Source: an uncultured Collinsella sp. (GTDB taxonomy: Bacteria; Actinomycetota; Coriobacteriia; Coriobacteriales; Coriobacteriaceae). From it: a stretch of 13,502 bases of DNA. Below are positions 13,441 through 13,502 of this stretch, in pieces (position 1 is the first letter of the stretch; each line of letters begins with the position of its first letter). Below the pieces are notes generated by a model. The model was given only the letters and a program-made list of their open reading frames with translations, ran no database searches and had not been told where the DNA came from. The stretch is taken from assembly GCA_902475375.1 (NCBI GenBank), contig CABRZC010000055.1, forward strand, positions 1 through 13,502. The letters are read 5' to 3'. The position numbers were made by a program, and so were the translations under genes.

Positions 13441-13502
13441 CAGCGAAAGTGCACGTTATTTAGGTCTGTCAAATACTTTGAAAAAAATGATTTCGGTATA
13501 AT
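13441..13502. promoter_or_regulatory. AT-rich intergenic edge with promoter-like hexamers on both strands
   Basis: The last 62 bases are AT-rich and appear non-coding. On the minus strand there is a perfect TTGACA (13472-13467), but no matching -10 lies 16-18 bases further on before the terminator. On the plus strand the last six bases (13497-13502) are a perfect TATAAT, without a good -35 at standard spacing. A divergent plus-strand gene starting beyond the edge is possible. Neither element is assigned with confidence. Confidence 0.3.

Noticed and set aside
1..13502. CRISPR arrays, tRNA or rRNA genes, insertion sequences, prophage or defence genes
   Set aside because: No regularly spaced repeats, cloverleaf-like stretches, transposase motifs or foreign-looking composition were seen; the window is filled by conserved housekeeping genes.
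13497..13502. TATAAT on the plus strand at the right edge as a firm divergent promoter
   Set aside because: The nearest TTGAAA gives only a 13-base spacer, and the downstream region is outside the window, so it is kept only as a weak hint.

Overview
The window is a compact, high-GC (roughly 60% by eye) bacterial chromosome segment. All 14 complete genes lie on the minus strand, so the order of transcription runs from right to left. Strong GAGGAG/AAGGAG ribosome binding sites, ATGA stop/start overlaps, protein family content and gene order point to an actinobacterium of the class Coriobacteriia, most likely Collinsella or a close relative. That placement is inferred from the sequence alone.

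Right-hand block (13338 down to 6710): alaS (alanyl-tRNA synthetase), ruvX/yqgF (RNase H-fold nuclease), mltG (peptidoglycan lytic transglycosylase), a YqeG-type HAD phosphatase, aroK (shikimate kinase) and an aroB-family gene. Genes are separated by at most 17 bases or overlap, so they look like one operon. The block starts after a rho-independent terminator at 13411-13440. It matches the actinobacterial order known from Mycobacterium tuberculosis (alaS-ruvX-mltG-aroE-...-aroC-aroK-aroB-aroQ-...-pepQ-efp-nusB), but aroE, aroC and aroQ are absent here. The AroB-family protein has lost all three zinc ligands and most substrate/NAD motifs while remaining an open, full-length frame. This is the most interesting item in the window.

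Middle (6577-5447): a single M24 aminopeptidase (Xaa-Pro type). It is flanked upstream by a palindrome-rich 132-base intergenic region and downstream by a strong terminator (5380-5425).

Left-hand block (5288 down to 191): efp, an Asp23/YqhY-family gene, nusB (TTG start), xseB, tlyA, nadK and recN, all tightly spaced or overlapping, with a TATAAT promoter candidate ahead of efp. The order resembles the Bacillus subtilis arrangement yqhY-nusB-folD-xseA-xseB-ispA-dxs-tlyA-argR-recN, but folD, xseA, ispA, dxs and argR are missing. xseB is therefore present without its catalytic partner xseA nearby.

Left edge (1-190): recN is followed by about 130 bases of untranslated sequence and then a 16-bp-stem terminator. 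This hairpin probably serves mainly a gene arriving from the left on the plus strand. I found no tRNA, rRNA, CRISPR, insertion sequence or phage feature. The window is essentially housekeeping; the oddities are erosion of pathways within conserved operons rather than an obvious new system.
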